Source: an uncultured Pseudomonas sp. (GTDB lineage Bacteria; Pseudomonadota; Gammaproteobacteria; Pseudomonadales; Pseudomonadaceae). From it: a stretch of 64,000 bases of DNA. This document shows, in pieces, positions 44,490-55,858 of the stretch. Location of the stretch: assembly GCF_913774235.1 (NCBI RefSeq), contig NZ_CAJYDW010000001.1, forward strand, positions 1-64,000. The letters are read 5' to 3'. A program made the translations under genes and the position numbers. The notes under the pieces were generated by a model. It was not told where the DNA came from, searched no databases, and saw nothing but the letters and a program-made list of their open reading frames with translations. Position 1 is the first letter of the stretch. Each line of letters opens with the position of its first letter.

Positions 44490-44507
44490 AGCCCGGCGAA
44501 CCGGGCT
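44490..44507 (-). terminator. Rho-independent terminator after ppa
   Basis: Read on the - strand, AGCCCGG, a TTCG tetraloop and CCGGGCT form a 7-bp stem followed by TTTTCTG. It lies 19 bases past the ppa stop codon. Confidence 0.85.
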
Positions 44508-44525
44508 CTTCGCAGGCGACGTGGA

Positions 44526-45053
44526 TCAGCCCTTGTAGGCGGCCACGGCCTTGGTGATTTCGGCGCGGGCGGCGTCGGCGTTGCCCCAGCCTTCGACCTT
44601 GACCCACTTGCCCTTCTCCAGATCCTTGTAGTTCTCGAAGAAGTGCTTGATCTGCTCCAGCAGCAGGGCCGGCAGGTCGGTGTATTCCTGCACGTCCTTG
44701 TAGAGGACGGTCAGCTTGTCGTGGGGGACGGCGATCAGCTTGGCGTCACCACCGGCTTCGTCGGTCATGTGCAGCACGCCGACCGGACGGGCGCGGATCA
44801 CGGCGCCAGGCGCGACCGGGTAGGGGGTCACCACCAGCACGTCCAGGGGATCGCCATCGTCGGCCAGGGTGTTGGGGATGTAGCCGTAGTTGGCCGGGTA
44901 GAACATGGGGGTGGCCATGAAGCGGTCGACGAAGAGGGCGTCGCTGTCCTTGTCGATCTCGTACTTGATCGGCGCGTGGTTGGCCGGAATCTCGATGGCG
45001 ACGTAGATGTCGTTCGGCAGGTCTTTGCCGGCGGGAATCTTGCTGTAGCTCAT
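44526..45053 (-). CDS. ppa: Inorganic pyrophosphatase, family I
   Basis: The 175-residue enzyme has the metal-binding motif [15 protein letters not shown] and [17 protein letters not shown] typical of soluble family I enzymes. It hydrolyses pyrophosphate and pulls biosynthetic reactions forward. It is followed by its own terminator. The gene order ppa, mtfA, dedA matches other Pseudomonas. Confidence 0.96.
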   Translation of the reverse strand: MSYSKIPAGKDLPNDIYVAIEIPANHAPIKYEIDKDSDALFVDRFMATPMFYPANYGYIPNTLADDGDPLDVLVVTPYPVAPGAVIRARPVGVLHMTDEAGGDAKLIAVPHDKLTVLYKDVQEYTDLPALLLEQIKHFFENYKDLEKGKWVKVEGWGNADAARAEITKAVAAYKG

Positions 45054-45104
45054 GAACGGGTCCCTCTGGTCGGTTGGGAAAAGTGGCCGGGAGTATAGGC
45101 GCTT

Positions 45105-45941
45105 TCAGATCGGGGTTCGAGCCTCGGACCCCGGGGTTGCCGGCTGTTGCACGCTCGCCAGACTTACGGCGAGACGCTGGCGCGGGTCCTGGCGAAACAG
45201 CTGCTGCAGCTGGGCGTAGACCGCGGGATAGTGTTCGTCGAGGACATCGGGGGCGCTGAAGAAGTACTCGCAGGCGACGGCGAAGAATTCCTCGGGGCTT
45301 TCCGCCGCATAGGGATCGAGCGGGGTCTCGGCATCCGGGTCGGCGTCGAGCTGGCGATTGAGGTCGTCGTAGGCGCCTTGCAGGGCGCTGGTCCAGGCCG
45401 CCTGGGGCATGCCCACGTGCAGCGGCGGCTGGCCATTGCATAGGCCACCGGCGAGCAGGTCGAGGAGGTGGGCGAATTCGTGGATGACCAGGTTATAGGC
45501 CTCCCAGCCGCCACTGGCCTGGATACCGGGCCAGGCCAGCACCACCTGGCCGCGATCCCAGGCTTCGCCGTCGCGTTCCTCGTCCCATTCGTGTTCCAGG
45601 CCGCCCTCGTCGCGATGGCGTTGGGGACTGACGAAGGCATCCGGGTAGACGACGATCTCGCGCACGTTGGGATAGAGCGCCGCTTCCGGCAGATGCAGCA
45701 GGGGCAAGAGTGCCTGGGCGGCCAGCAGCAGCCGGTCACCGTCGTCCAGCTCCAGGCCTTCGAGCAGGGTCAGGCGCTTGTCGGCGAGAAACAGCACGCA
45801 GTGTTCGCGCAACCAGGCATCTTCCTCGGTGGTCAGGCCGTCGAGGATCGGCAGGCGTTGGCGCAGGCGCGCCCAGAGCTCGTCGGCGATGGCCACTCGC
45901 TCCAGCAGGCGCCGCTCGCGCCAGGCGCGCCAGAAGCCCAA
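45105..45941 (-). CDS. mtfA: MtfA-like zinc peptidase (M90 family)
   Basis: The 278-residue protein has the zinc-binding motif HEFAH at residues 154-158, in NLVIHEFAHLLDLLAGG, and the family pattern ANPMPQAAWTSAL-like region. In E. coli MtfA binds the Mlc repressor; Pseudomonas has a different sugar control, so the role may be another. It is 4 bases after the dedA gene and is likely co-transcribed. The C-terminus after residue 250 is variable. Confidence 0.86.
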   Translation of the reverse strand: MGFWRAWRERRLLERVAIADELWARLRQRLPILDGLTTEEDAWLREHCVLFLADKRLTLLEGLELDDGDRLLLAAQALLPLLHLPEAALYPNVREIVVYPDAFVSPQRHRDEGGLEHEWDEERDGEAWDRGQVVLAWPGIQASGGWEAYNLVIHEFAHLLDLLAGGLCNGQPPLHVGMPQAAWTSALQGAYDDLNRQLDADPDAETPLDPYAAESPEEFFAVACEYFFSAPDVLDEHYPAVYAQLQQLFRQDPRQRLAVSLASVQQPATPGSEARTPI

Positions 45942-45945
45942 GGCC

Positions 45946-46593
45946 TCAGGCCCCGCTCTGGACCGAGGCGCGGCGGCTCTTGATCAGGCCGAGGATCATC
46001 GGCAGCAGGGAGATGCCGATGATGGCCAGCACCATCAGGGTGAGGTTCTGCTTGATGAAGGGTACGTTGCCGAAGAAGTAGCCCAGGCTCACCAGGCCGC
46101 CGACCCACAGCAGCGAACCAAGCACGCTGTAGCCGAGGAAATAGGGGTAGTGCATGCGCCCCACGCCGGCGACGAAGGGGGCGAAGGTACGGATGATGGG
46201 CAGGAAGCGCGCCAGGGTGATGGTCTTGCCACCGTGGTGCTCGTAGAAGGCCTGGGTGCGCAACAGATAGTCGCGACGGAAGACCTTGGAATGGGGATTG
46301 CTGAACAGCTTGTCCCCGGCGAAGCGGCCGATCAGGTAGTTGGTGCTGTCGCCGGCGACGGCGGCGAACATCAGCAGGCCGGCCAGCAGATAGGGGTCCA
46401 TGTCACCGAGGGCGGACAGGGCGCCGGCGATGAAGAGCAGGGAGTCGCCGGGGAGGAAGGGCGTCACCACCAGACCCGTCTCGCAGAAGATCACCGCGAA
46501 GAGAATGGCGTAGATCCAGGTGCCGTATTGGGCTACCAACCCGCTGAGGTAGACGTCGAGGTGCAGGATCAGGTCGATCGGATTGAATTCCAT
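45946..46593 (-). CDS. DedA-family inner-membrane protein
   Basis: The 215-residue protein has the DedA motifs [28 protein letters not shown] and [18 protein letters not shown]. Such proteins are undecaprenyl-phosphate or phospholipid flippases and affect membrane energetics. Four to six membrane helices are visible. It precedes mtfA by 4 bases. The particular lipid carried cannot be told from the sequence. Confidence 0.9.
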   Translation of the reverse strand: MEFNPIDLILHLDVYLSGLVAQYGTWIYAILFAVIFCETGLVVTPFLPGDSLLFIAGALSALGDMDPYLLAGLLMFAAVAGDSTNYLIGRFAGDKLFSNPHSKVFRRDYLLRTQAFYEHHGGKTITLARFLPIIRTFAPFVAGVGRMHYPYFLGYSVLGSLLWVGGLVSLGYFFGNVPFIKQNLTLMVLAIIGISLLPMILGLIKSRRASVQSGA

Positions 46594-46726
46594 GGGGCGT
46601 GCCTACCGAGTGTGCGAGGGTCCAGCGGCGATTATAAGGGCAGCCGGGACCGGGTTTTGTGGCCTGGTCGTGATCGGCGCCGGGAAAAATCGCCAGCCGC
46701 TCAGAGGTCGGGGTAGGGCAAAGGTT

Positions 46727-46756
46727 CACTCCCGCGCCTTGCCCGGCGCGGGAGTG
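46727..46756 (-). terminator. Long hairpin after adhP
   Basis: CACTCCCGCGCC and GGCGCGGGAGTG form a perfect 12-bp stem with a 6-base loop, 12 bases past the adhP stop. On the - strand AACCTTTG follows, a poor T-run. Confidence 0.7.
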
Positions 46757-46768
46757 GCGAGCCGGTTC

Positions 46769-47800
46769 TCAGCTCAGCGCCATGTCGATCACCACCCGCC
46801 CTTCGATAGCGCCCTGGTGCATGCGGGCGAAGATGTCGTTGATGTTCTCCAGGGGCTCGGCGCTCACCGTGGCCTTGACCTTGCCCTCACCGGCGAAGTC
46901 CAGCGCCTCCTGCAAGTCCAGGCGGGTGCCGACGATGGAGCCGCGCACCGTGGTGCCGTTGAGCACCATGTCGAAGATCGACAGCGGGAAGTCGCCCGGC
47001 GGCAGGCCGTTGAGGGCGATGGTGCCGCCGCGGCGGGTCATGCCGATGGCCTGCTCGAAGGCCTTGGGCGAGACCGCCGTGACCAGGGCGCCATGGGCAC
47101 CGCCGATCTCCTTCTTCAGGTAGGCCGCGGGGTCCTGCTGGCGGGCGTTGACCGTGACCTCGGCGCCCAGGCGGCGGGCGAGATCGAGCTTCTTGTCATC
47201 GACGTCCACCGCCGCCACGTTCAACCCCATGGCGCGGGCGTACTGCACGGCCATGTGACCGAGGCCGCCGATGCCGGAGATCACCACCCAGTTGCCGGGC
47301 TTGGTGTCGGTCATCTTCAGGCCTTTGTAGACGGTGACCCCGGCGCAGAGGATGGGCGCGATCTCGACGAAGCCGACGTTGTCCGGCAGACGGCCGACGT
47401 AGCCGGCATCGGCCAGGGTGTATTCGGCGAAGCCGCCGTTCACCGAATAGCCGGTGTTCTGCTGGGATTCGCAAAGGGTTTCCCAACCGCCCAGGCAGTG
47501 CTCGCAATGACCGCAAGCGGAATACAGCCAGGGCACTCCGACGCGGTCGCCTTCCTTGACGTGGGTGACCCCGGCGCCCACTGCCACCACATGGCCGACG
47601 CCTTCGTGGCCGGGAATGAAGGGCGGATTGGGCTTGACCGGCCAATCGCCTTGGGCGGCATGCAGATCGGTATGGCAGACGCCGCTGGCGGCGATCTTGA
47701 CCAGCACCTGGCCGGGGCCTGGGGTGGGCACCTCGACTTCGCGGAATTCCAGGGGTTGGCCAAAGGCGGTGACGACAGCGGCTTTCATTGTTTTGGGCAT
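46769..47800 (-). CDS. adhP: Zinc-dependent alcohol dehydrogenase AdhP
   Basis: The 343-residue product has the catalytic zinc motif [14 protein letters not shown] and [15 protein letters not shown], the structural zinc cysteines [15 protein letters not shown], and the NAD motif [13 protein letters not shown]. It oxidises ethanol and related alcohols with NAD+. The start at 47800 gives [10 protein letters not shown]; 25 extra residues upstream look non-coding. It lies beside the aldehyde dehydrogenase gene at 48055, so the pair covers alcohol to acid. Confidence 0.93.
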   Translation of the reverse strand: MPKTMKAAVVTAFGQPLEFREVEVPTPGPGQVLVKIAASGVCHTDLHAAQGDWPVKPNPPFIPGHEGVGHVVAVGAGVTHVKEGDRVGVPWLYSACGHCEHCLGGWETLCESQQNTGYSVNGGFAEYTLADAGYVGRLPDNVGFVEIAPILCAGVTVYKGLKMTDTKPGNWVVISGIGGLGHMAVQYARAMGLNVAAVDVDDKKLDLARRLGAEVTVNARQQDPAAYLKKEIGGAHGALVTAVSPKAFEQAIGMTRRGGTIALNGLPPGDFPLSIFDMVLNGTTVRGSIVGTRLDLQEALDFAGEGKVKATVSAEPLENINDIFARMHQGAIEGRVVIDMALS

Positions 47801-48054
47801 GACGAGTCCCTCATGGATACATGATGCGTGGATGAAGCCAGACGGGGCCTGCGCCGGGATGCACCTGTCCACCACGGGCGGCCGCTGCGTCTAGCGTCGG
47901 CCACCCACGGGGAGAGAGTGTTGATCCAGGTCAGGCGGGAAGCGCGCCCCGACGTCCTGCTGAGGCGCGCGATCCAGGCGTCGTTTTCTTGGAGCGGCGT
48001 TGGATGGCGGGTGCAGCTAGCGGTTGGCTGCGCCCGTCGTCCTGCCGATCACTC

Positions 48055-49575
<1,521 letters not shown>

Positions 49576-49621
49576 GGTGGGTCTCCTGTTTGTTCTTGTA
49601 TGAAGCGGCGCTCCCATCCTG

Positions 49622-49638
49622 AGCAAGGCGCGGGCCAA
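49622..49638 (-). promoter_or_regulatory. Sigma-54 promoter of the aldehyde dehydrogenase gene
   Basis: On the - strand TTGGCCCGCGCCTTGCT matches TTGGCACG-N4-TTGCT at all but one fixed position, with GG and GC in the -24/-12 places. It lies 47 bases upstream of the ATG. Activation by the adjacent AAA+ regulator is expected. Confidence 0.9.
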
Positions 49639-49695
49639 TTCCGGCAGACCCGCATGACTGCGGCCTTGCGGCCTGTTCCAGAGAAAGCCGCTGCC

Positions 49696-49753
49696 TGTCA
49701 CTGTGACAGAGGTGTCACCCCTTGGCGTGACAGCCTGTCACCTCGGGGTGACA
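49696..49753. promoter_or_regulatory. Three palindromic activator sites
   Basis: TGTCAC...GTGACA occurs three times: 49696-49708 (spacer 1), 49713-49732 (spacer 8) and 49736-49753 (spacer 6). The centres lie about 20-22 bases apart, on the same face of DNA. They lie about 86-143 bases upstream of the expected dehydrogenase transcript start and also precede the activator gene. Confidence 0.75.
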
Positions 49754-49821
49754 AAGTGCCCAGTCGGCCCGATTTGGCCTATGCTGGAAGCCGCGCAGAC
49801 GCCCCGCGGAGGACAACAACA

Positions 49822-51714
49822 ATGGCCGCCACCCCGTCCGATCGTCATGCCAGCCAGGTGCTCGAACTCGCCCGCGGCGCCGTCCTCGACGGCCCGGCCA
49901 GCGATCCGGCCATCGCCCGCTCCTGGCGGCGCTGTCTCGACGAACACCAGCTGGACCCGGCCGCTCAGGTAGCGCCCTGGGTGCTGGAGCGCGCCCGCTT
50001 CGACGAGCACCGCCAGCGGCAGCAGCGGGTGCTGCAGATCGCCCGTGGTCAGATGAATGCCCTGCACCAGCAGCTCGGCGGCGCTGGCCATGCCGTGCTG
50101 CTCACCGATGCCCGTGGGTTGATCCTCGATTGCGTCACCGCCGAGGCCGAGCGCGAGATCTTCCAGCGGGCCGGGCTGTGGTTGGGCGCCGATTGGAGCG
50201 AGGCCTGCGAGGGCACCAACGGCATCGGCACCTGCGTGGTGGAGCGCCAGGCGCTGACTATCCATCGCGACGAACACTTCCGCAGTCGCCACACCCAGCT
50301 GACCTGCTCGGCCAGTCCGGTCTTCGATCCGGCCGGCGAGCTGCTGGCGGTGCTGGACGTCTCTACCGCCCGCCAGGAAGCCTCGCGCCAAGGCCAGTTC
50401 CACACCATGGCGCTGGTCAATCTCTCGGCCAAGCTGATCGAGAGCTGTTATTTCCTCGACCACTACGCCGACGGCTATCTGCTGCGCTTCCATGCCCAGG
50501 CGGCCTATGTCGGCCTGCTCAGTGAGGGGCTGCTGGCCTTCGATGGCGAGGGGCGGATCAACGCCGCCAACGAGACCGCCCTGATGCTGCTCGGCCTGGC
50601 GCGTAGCGCGGTGCTGGGGCAGCGTATGGAAACCCTGTTCGAGCTGCGGCAGGACGATCTGCTGGAGCGCGCCCGGCCGCAACCCAGCGCTTGCTGGACG
50701 CTGCGTAGCCGCCAGGGGCAAGGCTTCCACGGCCTGGTGCGTGGTCCTCAGGTACGGCCGGTCACCCCAGTGACGGTGCCCAAGGCGTCCCTGCCCAGCG
50801 GCATCTGCCTGGCCGATCCGGCCCTGGCGCGGGATTTCACCCGGGCGCTCAAGGTGCTGGAGCGCGACGTGCCGGTGCTGCTGCACGGCGAGACCGGCAC
50901 CGGCAAGGAGGCCTTCGCCAGCGCCTTGCACCGCGCCAGCAGTCGCGCCGGCCAGGCCTTCGTCGCCCTCAACTGCGCGGCCATCCCGGAGACGCTGATC
51001 GAGAGCGAGCTGTTCGGCTATCGCGGCGGCAGCTTCACCGGCGCGCGCAAGGAAGGCATGGCTGGCAAGTTGCAGCAGGCCGATGGCGGCATCCTCTTCC
51101 TCGACGAGATCGGCGACATGCCGCTGGCGCTGCAGACGCGCCTGTTGCGGGTGCTGGAGGAGCGCCAGGTGGTCCCCCTCGGCGGCGGCGCGCCGCGCGC
51201 CCTGGACCTACGCCTGATCAGCGCCAGTCACCGCGATCTGGAGGCCCTGGTGACCGCCGGCAGCTTCCGCGAAGACCTCTACTATCGCCTGCGCGGCCTG
51301 GTGGTGACCCTGCCGGCGCTGCGTGAGCGCAGTGACCGCGGCGAACTGCTCGATCAACTGCTGGCCGAGGAGGCCCGTGGTGAGTCGATCCGTCTCGATC
51401 CGACGGCGCGCGCCTGCCTGCTCGCCCAGCCCTGGCCCGGCAATGTCCGCCAGTTGCGCACCGTGCTGCGCACCCTGGTGGCCCTGAGCGAGGACGGCCA
51501 TATCGGCTTGGACGAGCTACCGGCCGACTGCCGTGGCGCCAGACTCTCCGTGCCGCCTAGCGCAACGCCGGTCGACAACGCCCGTGAAGAGCTGCGCGCG
51601 GTGCTGGACGACTGCCACTGGCAGATGACCCGCGCCGCCAAGCGCCTGGGGGTGAGTCGCAACACCCTCTATCGCTGGCTGCATCAGCATGGCCTGCAGC
51701 GCCCCCAGGATTAG
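49822..51714 (+). CDS. AcoR-like sigma-54-dependent activator
   Basis: The 630-residue protein has an N-terminal GAF-type sensor (about 50-200, NGIGTCVVERQALTIHRDEH), a PAS-like region, and an AAA+ domain with Walker A GETGTGKE, GSFTGA in place of GAFTGA, Walker B GGILFLDEIGD, and a Fis-type helix-turn-helix at the end. It is divergent from the aldehyde dehydrogenase gene and very likely its activator. The ATG at 49822 follows GCGGAGGACAAC; the long frame upstream is antisense to the dehydrogenase. The inducer could be acetaldehyde or acetoin. Confidence 0.9.
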   Translation: MAATPSDRHASQVLELARGAVLDGPASDPAIARSWRRCLDEHQLDPAAQVAPWVLERARFDEHRQRQQRVLQIARGQMNALHQQLGGAGHAVLLTDARGLILDCVTAEAEREIFQRAGLWLGADWSEACEGTNGIGTCVVERQALTIHRDEHFRSRHTQLTCSASPVFDPAGELLAVLDVSTARQEASRQGQFHTMALVNLSAKLIESCYFLDHYADGYLLRFHAQAAYVGLLSEGLLAFDGEGRINAANETALMLLGLARSAVLGQRMETLFELRQDDLLERARPQPSACWTLRSRQGQGFHGLVRGPQVRPVTPVTVPKASLPSGICLADPALARDFTRALKVLERDVPVLLHGETGTGKEAFASALHRASSRAGQAFVALNCAAIPETLIESELFGYRGGSFTGARKEGMAGKLQQADGGILFLDEIGDMPLALQTRLLRVLEERQVVPLGGGAPRALDLRLISASHRDLEALVTAGSFREDLYYRLRGLVVTLPALRERSDRGELLDQLLAEEARGESIRLDPTARACLLAQPWPGNVRQLRTVLRTLVALSEDGHIGLDELPADCRGARLSVPPSATPVDNAREELRAVLDDCHWQMTRAAKRLGVSRNTLYRWLHQHGLQRPQD

Positions 51715-52868
51715 CGTACCTTCTTGCACAGGTGAGCGATGCAGGGCGAGACGAACAGGTTGCCCCGGTAGGCGCCCGCCAGGGTGCGGCTGGCGACCAG
51801 GGTCCACAGCAGGACCAGCGCCACCACCAGCACCGAACCCAGGCCGCTGAAGAAGGGCGCGGCCAGGGTCTCGCCCAGGCGCAGGGTGGTTAGCGCATAG
51901 ACGCCCAGGGGAAAGGTGAAGCCCCACCAGCCCAGATTGAAGGGCATGCCCTCACGGGCGTGGCGATGGGTGACCAGCACGGCCAGTGCCAGCCACCACA
52001 GCCCCAAGCCCCAGAGCAACACTGCACCCAGGAGTCCCAGACCCTGGGCGACCTCGCCCAGCACCGCGAGACCGACGGCAGTGAATACCTCTGGCGCAGC
52101 CTTGCCTAGCACCAGCAGCCCGAGGGCACCGGTGGCGATGGGCCCCAGCGCCAGCCAGCTCGACGCCGCCATGCTGGCGGGCGGCAGCTTGTGCAGCGCC
52201 AGGCGCAACAGCAGGATCACCAGCAGGCTCAGGGCGACCGGCACCGAATAGGCCCAGAGCACATAGCTGGCGACGAGCACGGTGAATTGCTCGCCCGCGG
52301 CCAGGTGCGGCACCAGCAGACCGCCACTGGCGGCGGCCACCTCCGCGGCCACCACCGGCAACAGCCAGACTGCGGTCATCTGGTCGATGCGGTGCTCCTG
52401 GCGCGTGAACATCAGATAGGGGATCAGCACCCCGCAGGCCAGCGCCATGGCCGCATCCAGCCACCAGAGGCCGAAGGCCAGGGGCAGCACCGCCTCGCCC
52501 CAGCGCGGCAGGCCAAACAGCAGCAGCCCGTTGATCAGGGTCGCCAGACCCATGGGTAGGGTGCCGAGGAACATCGAGACGGTGCCGTGGGCGAAGATCT
52601 CGCGGGCCTCGTCGAAAAACAGCAGCCAGCGAGCGGCATAGAGGATGGCGAACAGGCTGAACAGCAGCACGTCGAGCAGCCAGAGGCCTTCGGCTACCTG
52701 ATGCAGCCCGGGTATCGGCAACGGCAGGGCGGCCAGAGAGAGGGCCAGTACGCCGGTACCCATGGTCACGGCGAACCAGTTGGGCGTGAACTGGCGAATG
52801 ACCTCCAGCGGGTGGTCGAGTTGGCTAAAGGGTTTGCAGCCTTGGGGTAGAGCAACGGCAAGTCGCAT
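51711..52868 (-). CDS. TehA/SLAC1-family transporter (TDT)
   Basis: The 385-residue protein has about ten membrane helices, starting with an N-terminal RQFTPNWFAVTMGTGVLALSL motif of the tellurite-resistance/dicarboxylate (TDT) family. Members include TehA, Mae1 and anion channels. It overlaps the activator gene by four bases tail to tail. The substrate (sulfite, malate or another anion) cannot be told. The last residues form a charged C-terminus. Confidence 0.85.
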   Translation of the reverse strand: MRLAVALPQGCKPFSQLDHPLEVIRQFTPNWFAVTMGTGVLALSLAALPLPIPGLHQVAEGLWLLDVLLFSLFAILYAARWLLFFDEAREIFAHGTVSMFLGTLPMGLATLINGLLLFGLPRWGEAVLPLAFGLWWLDAAMALACGVLIPYLMFTRQEHRIDQMTAVWLLPVVAAEVAAASGGLLVPHLAAGEQFTVLVASYVLWAYSVPVALSLLVILLLRLALHKLPPASMAASSWLALGPIATGALGLLVLGKAAPEVFTAVGLAVLGEVAQGLGLLGAVLLWGLGLWWLALAVLVTHRHAREGMPFNLGWWGFTFPLGVYALTTLRLGETLAAPFFSGLGSVLVVALVLLWTLVASRTLAGAYRGNLFVSPCIAHLCKKVR

Positions 52869-52963
52869 GGCAGGGCTCCCGAACAGGAATACCGCTAGCC
52901 TAGGTGAGCCTTCTTATCATTAAAAACGAATGATTTTGAAATATTAATCCGCATCATGGATAA

Positions 52964-52993
52964 GGCGCTGTCGCGGGCTTGGCCGACAGCGCC
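52964..52993 (-). terminator. Hairpin terminator after the COG4315 gene
   Basis: GGCGCTGTCG and CGACAGCGCC form a 10-bp stem just past the end of the gene at 52999. On the - strand TTATCC follows, so it is a moderate terminator. Confidence 0.7.
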
Positions 52994-52998
52994 CCGCG

Positions 52999-53373
52999 TC
53001 AGGGCTTGGCTACGTGCCACACCTGATTGACGCCGTCGCCGGTGGTGTCGCCCGGCTTGCTGTCCTTGACCCAGGTATAGAGTGGCTTGCCCTGGTAGGC
53101 CCACTGCTGGGTGCCGTCGTCACGGGTCACCAGACTGTAGCCATCGGCCGCCTTGGCACCGGCTTCGGCCTTCAGGGGCGGCCAGTTCTGGGCGCAGGGG
53201 CCATTGCAGGCGGATTTGCCCGCGCTGTCCTTGTCGAAGGTATAGAGCGTCATGCCCTTACCGTCGACGAGCACCTTGCCCAGGGCGGTGTCGGCGACCT
53301 TGGCCGGCGCGGCGGCGAGGGCCAGGCTGGCGAAGGAAAGGGTGGCAGCGGTGATCAGCAGGCGTTTCAACAT
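52999..53373 (-). CDS. Secreted COG4315 protein with YxFxxD repeats
   Basis: The 124-residue product has a signal peptide (MLKRLLITAATLSFASLALA) and the COG4315 pattern, with TLYTFDKDSAGKSACNGPCA (YTFDKD) and a second YSLV/YQGKPLYTW unit. It is a small periplasmic protein of unknown function, found next to redox and stress genes. The start is the second ATG of the frame, giving the signal peptide. A CxxxC is present, possibly for a disulfide or metal. Confidence 0.82.
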   Translation of the reverse strand: MLKRLLITAATLSFASLALAAAPAKVADTALGKVLVDGKGMTLYTFDKDSAGKSACNGPCAQNWPPLKAEAGAKAADGYSLVTRDDGTQQWAYQGKPLYTWVKDSKPGDTTGDGVNQVWHVAKP

Positions 53374-53581
53374 GGTCGACCTCTTGTGCTTGTTATCAGG
53401 GCGAACGGACCTACGGCTATGCAGGCATCCGGAGAGCCAGGGATGCCTTTCGCACTCTAGTCGAAATTCTGCCGGCCCGGACAGGCGCAGCACCCGGTAT
53501 CCGCGATGCCCATCGCTCCGACGCCACGGCCCCCCGTGCTAACCTTGCCGCCGTTCAAACCCGTAGCGGAGCCTGTCGTTC

Positions 53582-54937
53582 ATGCACATCCACATCCTCG
53601 GTATCTGCGGCACCTTCATGGGGTCGCTGGCGGTGCTGGCCAAGGAAGCCGGCCATCGCGTGACCGGCTCCGATGCCAACGTCTATCCGCCCATGAGCAC
53701 CCAACTCGAAGCCCAGGGCATCGAGCTGACCCAGGGCTACGATCCGGCCCAACTCGATCCGGCACCGGACCTGGTGGTGATCGGCAACGCCCTGTCGCGC
53801 GGCAATCCGGCGGTGGAATACGTGCTGGATAAGGGGCTGCCCTATGTCTCCGGTCCCCAGTGGTTGGCCGAGCACGTGCTGCAGGGCCGCTGGGTGCTGG
53901 CGGTCGCCGGCACCCATGGCAAGACCACCACCACCAGCATGCTGGCCTGGGTGCTGGAGCACGCCGGCATGAGTCCGGGCTTTCTCATCGGCGGGGTGCC
54001 GCAGAACTTCGGCATCTCCGCGCGGCTGGGCGGCACGCCCTTCTTCGTGGTGGAAGCCGACGAATACGACAGCGCCTTCTTCGACAAGAGATCCAAGTTC
54101 GTCCACTACCGGCCGCGGACCACCATTCTCAACAACCTGGAATACGATCACGCGGACATCTTCCCGGATCTGGCGGCCATCGAGCGACAGTTCCATCACC
54201 TGGTGCGGACCATCCCCAGCACCGGCCTGATCATCCATCCCACCGCCGAGACGGCCCTGGTGCGGGTGCTGGAGATGGGCTGCTGGACGCCGGTGCAGAC
54301 CACCGGCGAAGGTGGTCAGTGGCAGGCCCGCCTGCTGGCGGAGGACGGCTCGCGCTTCGAGGTGCTATTCGCCGGTGAAGTCCAGGGCACCGTCGCTTGG
54401 GAGCTGACCGGCCAGCACAATGTGGCCAATGCCCTGGCCACCCTGGCGGCGGCTCGTCATGTCGGTGTGGTGCCCGCTCTGGGCGTCGCCGCCCTGAGCG
54501 AATTCCGCAGTGTGAAGCGGCGCATGGAGAAAGTCGCCGAGGTGCGGGGCGTGACCGTCTACGACGACTTCGCCCACCACCCGACCGCCATCGCCACCAC
54601 CCTGCAGGGCCTGCGCGCCCGCGTCGGCGGCGAGCGCATCATCGCCGTCATCGAGCCGCGCTCGAATTCCATGAAGCTGGGCGCCCACCGCGACGGCTTG
54701 CCGGCCAGCGTCTCCGAGGCCGATAGCGTGGTCTGGTACGCCCCGCCGAACCTGGGCTGGGACCTGGCCGGGACTGCTGCCGCCTGCCAGGTGCCCGCGG
54801 TGGTCTGCGATTCCCTGGAGGCCATCATCGAACGCGTCCAGGCCGAGTTGGGCGGACCCTCCCACGTGGTGATCATGAGCAATGGCGGTTTCGGCGGCCT
54901 GCACGGCAAGCTGGCCGCGGCCCTGGAGCAGGCATGA
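53582..54937 (+). CDS. mpl: UDP-N-acetylmuramate:tripeptide ligase Mpl
   Basis: The 451-residue ligase begins [20 protein letters not shown] and has the Mur ligase P-loop [17 protein letters not shown]. It recycles the tripeptide L-Ala-gamma-D-Glu-meso-DAP by joining it to UDP-MurNAc in the cytoplasm. It overlaps ubiX by four bases. The order mpl-ubiX-lipoprotein is conserved in Pseudomonas. All Mur ligase domains appear intact. Confidence 0.95.
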   Translation: MHIHILGICGTFMGSLAVLAKEAGHRVTGSDANVYPPMSTQLEAQGIELTQGYDPAQLDPAPDLVVIGNALSRGNPAVEYVLDKGLPYVSGPQWLAEHVLQGRWVLAVAGTHGKTTTTSMLAWVLEHAGMSPGFLIGGVPQNFGISARLGGTPFFVVEADEYDSAFFDKRSKFVHYRPRTTILNNLEYDHADIFPDLAAIERQFHHLVRTIPSTGLIIHPTAETALVRVLEMGCWTPVQTTGEGGQWQARLLAEDGSRFEVLFAGEVQGTVAWELTGQHNVANALATLAAARHVGVVPALGVAALSEFRSVKRRMEKVAEVRGVTVYDDFAHHPTAIATTLQGLRARVGGERIIAVIEPRSNSMKLGAHRDGLPASVSEADSVVWYAPPNLGWDLAGTAAACQVPAVVCDSLEAIIERVQAELGGPSHVVIMSNGGFGGLHGKLAAALEQA

Positions 54938-55569
54938 TGGCCGGCCCGGAACGCATCACCCTGGCGCTGACCGGCGCCTCCGGCTCCCAGTACGGCCTGC
55001 GTCTGCTGGACTGCCTGGTGCAGGAGGAGCGCGAGGTGCACTTCCTCATCTCCAAGGCTGCGCAACTGGTGATGGCCACCGAGACCGATGTGGTGCTGCC
55101 ACCCAAACCCCAGGCCATGCAGGCCTTCCTCACCGAATACACCGGTGCGGCGCCGGGCCAGGTGCGGGTGTTCGGCCAGAGCGACTGGATGGCACCGCCG
55201 GCGTCCGGCTCCAGCGCTCCGGCGGCCATGGTGGTCTGCCCCTGTTCCACTGGCACCCTCTCGGCCATCGCCACCGGGGCCAGTAACAACCTCATCGAGC
55301 GCGCCGCCGACGTGGCCCTCAAGGAGCGGCGGCAGCTGATCCTGGTGCCGCGCGAGTCGCCGTTCTCCAGCATCCACCTGGAAAACATGCTCAAGCTGTC
55401 CAACCTGGGCGTGACCATCCTGCCGGCCTCGCCGGGCTTCTACCACCAGCCGCAGACCCTCGACGACCTCATCGACTTCGTGGTGGCGCGCATCCTCAAC
55501 ACCCTGGGCATCCCCCAGGACATGCTGCCGCGCTGGGGCGAGCATCACCTGGCCAGCAGCGATGACTAG
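54934..55569 (+). CDS. ubiX: Flavin prenyltransferase UbiX
   Basis: The 211-residue protein has the UbiX/Pad1 fold with [38 protein letters not shown] and [20 protein letters not shown]. It prenylates FMN to make the cofactor of UbiD decarboxylases in ubiquinone synthesis. ATGATG allows a start at 54934 or 54937. It overlaps mpl and the downstream lipoprotein gene, so the three are translated together. Confidence 0.94.
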   Translation: MMAGPERITLALTGASGSQYGLRLLDCLVQEEREVHFLISKAAQLVMATETDVVLPPKPQAMQAFLTEYTGAAPGQVRVFGQSDWMAPPASGSSAPAAMVVCPCSTGTLSAIATGASNNLIERAADVALKERRQLILVPRESPFSSIHLENMLKLSNLGVTILPASPGFYHQPQTLDDLIDFVVARILNTLGIPQDMLPRWGEHHLASSDD

Positions 55570-55858
55570 GGCCATGCGCCTCGGCCTGCTGCTGACGGCC
55601 ATCCTGGCCCTCGGTGGCTGCGCCACGGCGCGCACCCTGGATGCCGCCAAGCCCGGCGCGCCGGTGGTCTATGCCGGCACCCGGCTGGATCTCTATGCCC
55701 TGCAGGGCGGTTGCTGCGCCCAGGAGCGTTTCGGCGCCGAGGCGCCGGCTTGGCCGGTGCTGGACCTGCCCGGCAGTGCCCTGCTCGATACCCTGTTGCT
55801 GCCGCTATCGCTACCTGCTGCCATCGGTGGGCGGGGCAGCGTGCGGGGCGGTCTCTAG
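55562..55858 (+). CDS. YceK/YidQ-type small lipoprotein
   Basis: The 98-residue product has a lipoprotein signal with lipobox LALGGC near residue 20 and the YceK/YidQ core [14 protein letters not shown] and [20 protein letters not shown]. Function is unknown. It overlaps ubiX by eight bases. A start four codons further in (MRLGLLL) is also possible. Its stop overlaps the TetR gene tail by four bases. Confidence 0.8.
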   Translation: MTRAMRLGLLLTAILALGGCATARTLDAAKPGAPVVYAGTRLDLYALQGGCCAQERFGAEAPAWPVLDLPGSALLDTLLLPLSLPAAIGGRGSVRGGL

